From: DASSWG01 sp041689995
Lineage (GTDB): Bacteria > Bacteroidota > Bacteroidia > Flavobacteriales > Flavobacteriaceae
DNA length: 9,009 bases
NCBI GenBank assembly: GCA_041689995.1
Contig: JBDNFD010000073.1
Location: 1 to 9,009, forward strand
Reading direction: 5' to 3'
Shown: piece by piece, positions 5,809 through 9,009 of the stretch
Layout of the letters: each line of letters opens with the position of its first letter
Numbering within the stretch: position 1 is the first letter of the stretch
Position numbers and translations under genes: made by a program
The notes under the pieces: model-generated
The model's database searches: none
What the model was told of the DNA's origin: nothing
Seen by the model: the letters and a program-made list of their open reading frames with translations, nothing else

Positions 5809-7698
5809 ATGAAAACCGATAAAGTACCAGAAATCATTCCGTTAGATGATTTTTCCAACGCGAATATTTTGGAAGAATTGGAAAAAAAGGACAAAATCGA
5901 TCGCAATCTTCCTGGCGGCGGTTTTCTGCATATCAGCAAAACGCTTCCCTATCTTGTAATTCACAGGTTGAAAAATGAAAATCAAAATGCTCAAACCTCG
6001 CGAATCGTTATAAACGAGGCTTTTTATCTCATAATAGGAACCTTGGATTTTGAAGGTTATCAACGATTAATCCTCGCACTTGGGGAAAAACTTTCGGCAA
6101 AATTCAAATCTTTTCTTTTTTTCGAAATCTATTCCGGTCCATTAAGCAGTAAAAAATTCGTTGTTCGCGGTCCAGCCGAACTTTTGCCTTCCACCTTCAA
6201 AGTTTTAAAAAATGAATTAACTGAAATAAAGAACAATTTCTTTCAAATGGGCTTCCAAATTGAAATTGAGAGCACCAAAAAACGACAAGAAGAAGGAAAA
6301 AGCGAATTGTTGAGCATTACCAAAATGCACCAAGCCGGTTGTTTACTAATAGGTATGGAAATCCCGTGGGTTCATCACACCGAAGAAGGAGGGGAATTCC
6401 CCATCTTTTTCAGAAATTTCAAAGACCTTATTATCAAAGCGGTGCACAAAACCATTTTCGATTTTATTCGAGTACAAACCTCCTGTGGAGTCGCCAGCTA
6501 TACCGCTTTAGGGAGAAAATTCTTGCAGCGGAAAGTTTTTGATATCGATCAAAAACTTTCCAAAATTGAGCGTTCGTTTCAGTTTTTGCTTTTGGTTGCC
6601 CCGGTGAACATTCAGCAGGTGAAAAAGGTCTTTTTTGAAAGCAATTTTGAAAAAGTACCGGAATACCATTATCGACTTTTGCCCATAGACCCCGATATTT
6701 TAAAGCGGACTTTGTTCAATTTGAAGATCGAAAAAGTGGATGATCCGACCATTTCATTTTTGTTCCGGGAAAAACGCGAAGAACTCGACCACCAAATTAC
6801 CATGTTGAACGAAAGAGGTACAAAAAATTTCTTTTACAATAGCATTCGCTTGTACAACACGGTTGAACCTTTTTTGAAAGAAGCCGCATTATCCATTCTG
6901 AAAAATGTGCCCGAAAAAGCCGAAACTAAAGAAGACTCACTTGTTGACGCAAAAGATTTTGCCAAAATGGCTCAAGATGAATTTGATTATTTCCAGAAAC
7001 AAGATCCAGAATTCAAAACCCGGATTCATATTAAAGACAACATCAACATTCTTATGGTTTCACGCGGAGAATTATATATTCCGGCACGATATACCATGAA
7101 CAAGAGCGAGGCAAAGGCCTTGATACAACACGAGGTTGGCACCCATATTCTCACCTATCACAACGGAATGCAACAGCCCTTGAAACAGTTGGCGGTGGGA
7201 CTCGCAAATTACGATCCGTTGCAGGAAGGACTCGCAGTGATGGTCGAATATTTGGTAGGCGGATTGACGGCAAACCGAATGCGAACAATTGCTGGAAGGG
7301 TTATTGCCGGTGTCGCTTTGTTGGATGGAAAAGATTTTAAAGGAATTTTTCAAGTTTTGCACCAGGAACATAATTTTTCTCCAGAAAGGGCATTCAACAT
7401 TACATCGCGAATCATGCAAGGCGGCGGATTCCTGAAAGACATCATTTATTTAAAAGGTTTGGTGAAGTTGCGGGAATACCTGCGGGGAGGAAACGATTTG
7501 GAACCACTGCTTATCGGAAAATTTTCGTTGGAACAATCCGAAGCGGTTTTTGAACTCTATGAACGAAACATTCTCAAAAAAGGGATTTTACGACCCAGCT
7601 ATTTAAACTCGGACGATGCGCAACACCGATTGCAACAAATCCGCGAAGGACTTCCCCTTTCAGAAATGATCAATGCCGGAAAATCATCCGAACACTAA
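5809..7698 (+). CDS. DUF1704/MATCAP-family metallopeptidase ('QEGLA motif' protein)
   Basis: The 629-aa product carries the zinc-peptidase motif HEVGTH at 441-446 (HExxxH, with H441, E442 and H446) and LQEGLAVMVEY at 471-481, where E473 would be the third metal ligand. These define the DUF1704/MATCAP family, often annotated 'flavohemoglobin expression-modulating QEGLA motif protein'. Eukaryotic relatives remove C-terminal tyrosine from tubulin; bacterial substrates are not established. The N-terminal ~370 residues are the long family-specific region (NLPGGGFLH at 33-41, GCLLIGMEIPWV at 177-188). No signal peptide or membrane segment is visible, so it should act in the cytoplasm. The length is normal for the bacterial form. 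An ATP-grasp gene follows after 40 bp, a pairing described for this family that suggests synthesis or trimming of a peptide or amide product. The flavohaemoglobin name is historical and I would not infer that role from this sequence. Confidence 0.9.
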   Translation: MKTDKVPEIIPLDDFSNANILEELEKKDKIDRNLPGGGFLHISKTLPYLVIHRLKNENQNAQTSRIVINEAFYLIIGTLDFEGYQRLILALGEKLSAKFKSFLFFEIYSGPLSSKKFVVRGPAELLPSTFKVLKNELTEIKNNFFQMGFQIEIESTKKRQEEGKSELLSITKMHQAGCLLIGMEIPWVHHTEEGGEFPIFFRNFKDLIIKAVHKTIFDFIRVQTSCGVASYTALGRKFLQRKVFDIDQKLSKIERSFQFLLLVAPVNIQQVKKVFFESNFEKVPEYHYRLLPIDPDILKRTLFNLKIEKVDDPTISFLFREKREELDHQITMLNERGTKNFFYNSIRLYNTVEPFLKEAALSILKNVPEKAETKEDSLVDAKDFAKMAQDEFDYFQKQDPEFKTRIHIKDNINILMVSRGELYIPARYTMNKSEAKALIQHEVGTHILTYHNGMQQPLKQLAVGLANYDPLQEGLAVMVEYLVGGLTANRMRTIAGRVIAGVALLDGKDFKGIFQVLHQEHNFSPERAFNITSRIMQGGGFLKDIIYLKGLVKLREYLRGGNDLEPLLIGKFSLEQSEAVFELYERNILKKGILRPSYLNSDDAQHRLQQIREGLPLSEMINAGKSSEH

Positions 7699-7738
7699 TT
7701 CAAACTATCCTGAATTTAATCCATAAATCAAAAAAAAT

Positions 7739-8794
7739 ATGAAAATCAGCATCTGTTTTATCCTGAATGATATCTCCACCGAAAAATGTGGCACCTCTGT
7801 ATATTTAATGAAAAAAGCCCTTGACCGCGGGCATGAAGTTTTGGTGGCCGACGTCGGCAATTTCAGTTTCGTCTATGATTCTCTACTTTCCATCAATTGC
7901 ACTTATGTGGCCAAAACCGAAAAGCCAACCACACCTCAAGAATATTTGAAACTATTGCAATCGAAAAAGGCCAAGAAGAAGAAAATAAATTCCAAAAACC
8001 TGGATGTACTTTTTCTTCGGAACAATCCCACGGAAGAGGATTACGGTCGTCAATGGGCGGAACAATCCGGCGTGGCTTTTGGACGAATTATGCAACAAGA
8101 AGAAGTGTTGGTTTTAAACGATGCCTTTGCACTTTCAAAAGCTTTTATTGACAAACTGTATTTTGAAGAATTGCCAGCCTGCATCAAACCGGCTTCGATC
8201 ATTACCCGCAATAAAAAGGAAATCCTCGATTTTTGGGAAAAACAACACCAAAAAATGGTTTTGAAACCCTTGGAAGGTTCCGGCGGGAAAAATGTGTTCA
8301 TGGTCGATAAACACGAAAAAAACATCAATCAAATTTTGGACACGATCATGGAAGGTGGCTATGTCATTGCCCAAGAATTTATGCCCGATGTGAAAAATGG
8401 CGATTTGAGGGTTTTTATGATGAACGGAAAAATTCTGGAGGAAGATGGAAAACATGCGATCATAAGACGGGTCAGTGGAAAGGGGGAATTTCGAAGTAAT
8501 TTCAGCCAAGGTGCGAAAGCCGATAGCAATGCTTTGACCGATGAAATTAAACGCATCGTGGAACTTACTTCCCCAAAATTGGTCAAAGATGGATTGTTTT
8601 TGGTGGGACTCGATATTGTGAAAGATAAGCTGATAGAAATCAACGTACTCAGTCCCGGCGGACTGGATCATTTTCATGAAATTGGGTTACCCGATTTTAC
8701 GACAACCGTCATCCGCTCTATCGAAAAGAAAATCGAATACAAAAAATTATACACGAATCAACTTTCGAATAAAACTTTGGCAACGATGTCATGA
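7739..8794 (+). CDS. Glutathione-synthetase-like ATP-grasp ligase
   Basis: The 351-aa product has the GshB-like fold order. An N-terminal domain opens MKISICFILNDI and holds LDVLFLRNNP at 88-97, equivalent to the 'D.. R..P' substrate region. The ATP-grasp domain follows, with MVLKPLEGSGGKNVF at 173-187 (ATP-binding lysine and glycine-rich loop), AQEFMPDVKNGDLRVFM at 211-227 (R224), a basic SGKGEFRSNFSQGA block (246-259), and LVGLDIV at 288-294 with IEINVLSPGGL at 299-309 (E300 and N302 as Mg ligands). All catalytic elements appear intact. The family joins a carboxylate to an amine via an acyl phosphate, using ATP. True glutathione synthetases are usually about 315 aa and sit near a gamma-glutamylcysteine ligase. 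Here the partner is a MATCAP peptidase, so a different peptide or amide product is more likely. The leader is A-rich (AATCAAAAAAAAT) without a clear Shine-Dalgarno. It is probably co-transcribed with the peptidase gene. Confidence 0.87.
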   Translation: MKISICFILNDISTEKCGTSVYLMKKALDRGHEVLVADVGNFSFVYDSLLSINCTYVAKTEKPTTPQEYLKLLQSKKAKKKKINSKNLDVLFLRNNPTEEDYGRQWAEQSGVAFGRIMQQEEVLVLNDAFALSKAFIDKLYFEELPACIKPASIITRNKKEILDFWEKQHQKMVLKPLEGSGGKNVFMVDKHEKNINQILDTIMEGGYVIAQEFMPDVKNGDLRVFMMNGKILEEDGKHAIIRRVSGKGEFRSNFSQGAKADSNALTDEIKRIVELTSPKLVKDGLFLVGLDIVKDKLIEINVLSPGGLDHFHEIGLPDFTTTVIRSIEKKIEYKKLYTNQLSNKTLATMS

Positions 8795-8800
8795 TGTGTG

Positions 8801-9009
8801 GCTATTGGCTTTGACCGTTAACCCTTGTCGTTAATTGACATAGCGTAACATTGTTGGCATCCCAAACAACATAGTAAAATAAAAGAAAGTGTTTGTAGTG
8901 ATTTTATGATAACTGGATTTTTTTCTTCGACTAAGTTAAGCAATTTTTTGGCATTAGCCGTTAACTTTTGGCCGATAGCTAATGGCCAAACGCCAGTGGC
9001 CATTTGCTA
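8801..9009. repeat. Degenerate palindromic intergenic repeat tract
   Basis: The tail after the ATP-grasp gene contains recurring short words. CCGTTAAC occurs at 8815-8822 and 8958-8965, with a related CGTTAAT at 8829-8835. TTTTGGCATTAGC (8946-8958) is the inverted copy of GCTAATGGCCAAA (8978-8990), differing by one missing C, and TTTGGCC (8967-8973) pairs with GGCCAAA (8984-8990). GGCTATTGGC lies at 8800-8809. No convincing gene covers this stretch. I read it as a degraded dispersed repeat that may continue past the window edge; it has no T-run and is not a good terminator. Confidence 0.5.

Noticed and set aside
7072..7419. 115-codon open frame on the minus strand
   Set aside because: It is antisense to the HEVGTH/QEGLA core of the peptidase, and the translated protein shows no family features.
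8135..8677. 180-codon open frame on the minus strand
   Set aside because: It lies wholly inside the ATP-grasp gene opposite conserved catalytic motifs and has no recognisable domain; it is an antisense shadow.
8818..9003. 61-codon open frame on the minus strand in the terminal spacer
   Set aside because: Its sequence is built on the inverted-repeat words, it has no plausible ribosome site or domain, and repeat content explains it better.

Overview
The window looks like chromosomal DNA of a flavobacterium (Bacteroidota, probably Flavobacteriaceae). The evidence is AT-rich spacers, secreted proteins with type IX secretion (T9SS) type A C-terminal sorting domains, Bacteroidota-type -7 promoter boxes (TAnnTTTG or close variants), A/T-rich leaders that often lack a clear Shine-Dalgarno, and a typical Bacteroidota UvrA. 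I cannot fix the genus from the sequence alone.

Layout. (1) 68-763 (-) is a small secreted T9SS-sorted protein, divergent from (2) uvrA at 890-3697 (+); their promoters share the 127-bp gap. (3) 3723-4965 is a region of small genes and damage: a decayed T9SS sorting-domain remnant (3723-3928, -), a 66-aa two-helix membrane protein (3930-4130, -), and a lipoprotein gene split by an apparent one-base frameshift (4213-4778, -) whose C-terminus is cysteine-rich. A divergent XRE-type regulator gene (4965-5323, +) is also split by an apparent one-base frameshift. The 186-bp gap between lipoprotein and regulator holds a 21-bp-phased direct repeat overlapping an inverted repeat, a good operator candidate. 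(4) 5324-5808 carries no protein gene that I can support. It does hold a very strong Rho-independent terminator (5512-5548) with a sigma-54-like element 50 to 65 bp upstream, which together could define a small RNA of about 75 nt. (5) 5809-8794 (+) is a two-gene operon: a DUF1704/MATCAP metallopeptidase (the 'QEGLA motif' family, 629 aa) followed 40 bp later by a GshB-like ATP-grasp ligase (351 aa). (6) 8795-9009 is a non-coding tail rich in GCTAAT/GGCCA/CCGTTAAC words that form inverted repeats, resembling a degenerate dispersed repeat.

How the genes may work together. UvrA is housekeeping nucleotide excision repair and stands alone. The metallopeptidase/ATP-grasp pair is the clearest functional unit: a peptide-bond or amide-forming enzyme next to a peptidase of the carboxypeptidase-like MATCAP family. 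Such pairs are known from comparative genomics as presumptive peptide-synthesis or peptide-modification systems with no settled substrate. The regulator/operator/lipoprotein/small-membrane-protein cluster looks like a compact XRE-controlled accessory module. As written, both of its main reading frames are broken, so it is either decaying or affected by sequencing indels. Read-level checking of the two seams is the most useful single test in this window.
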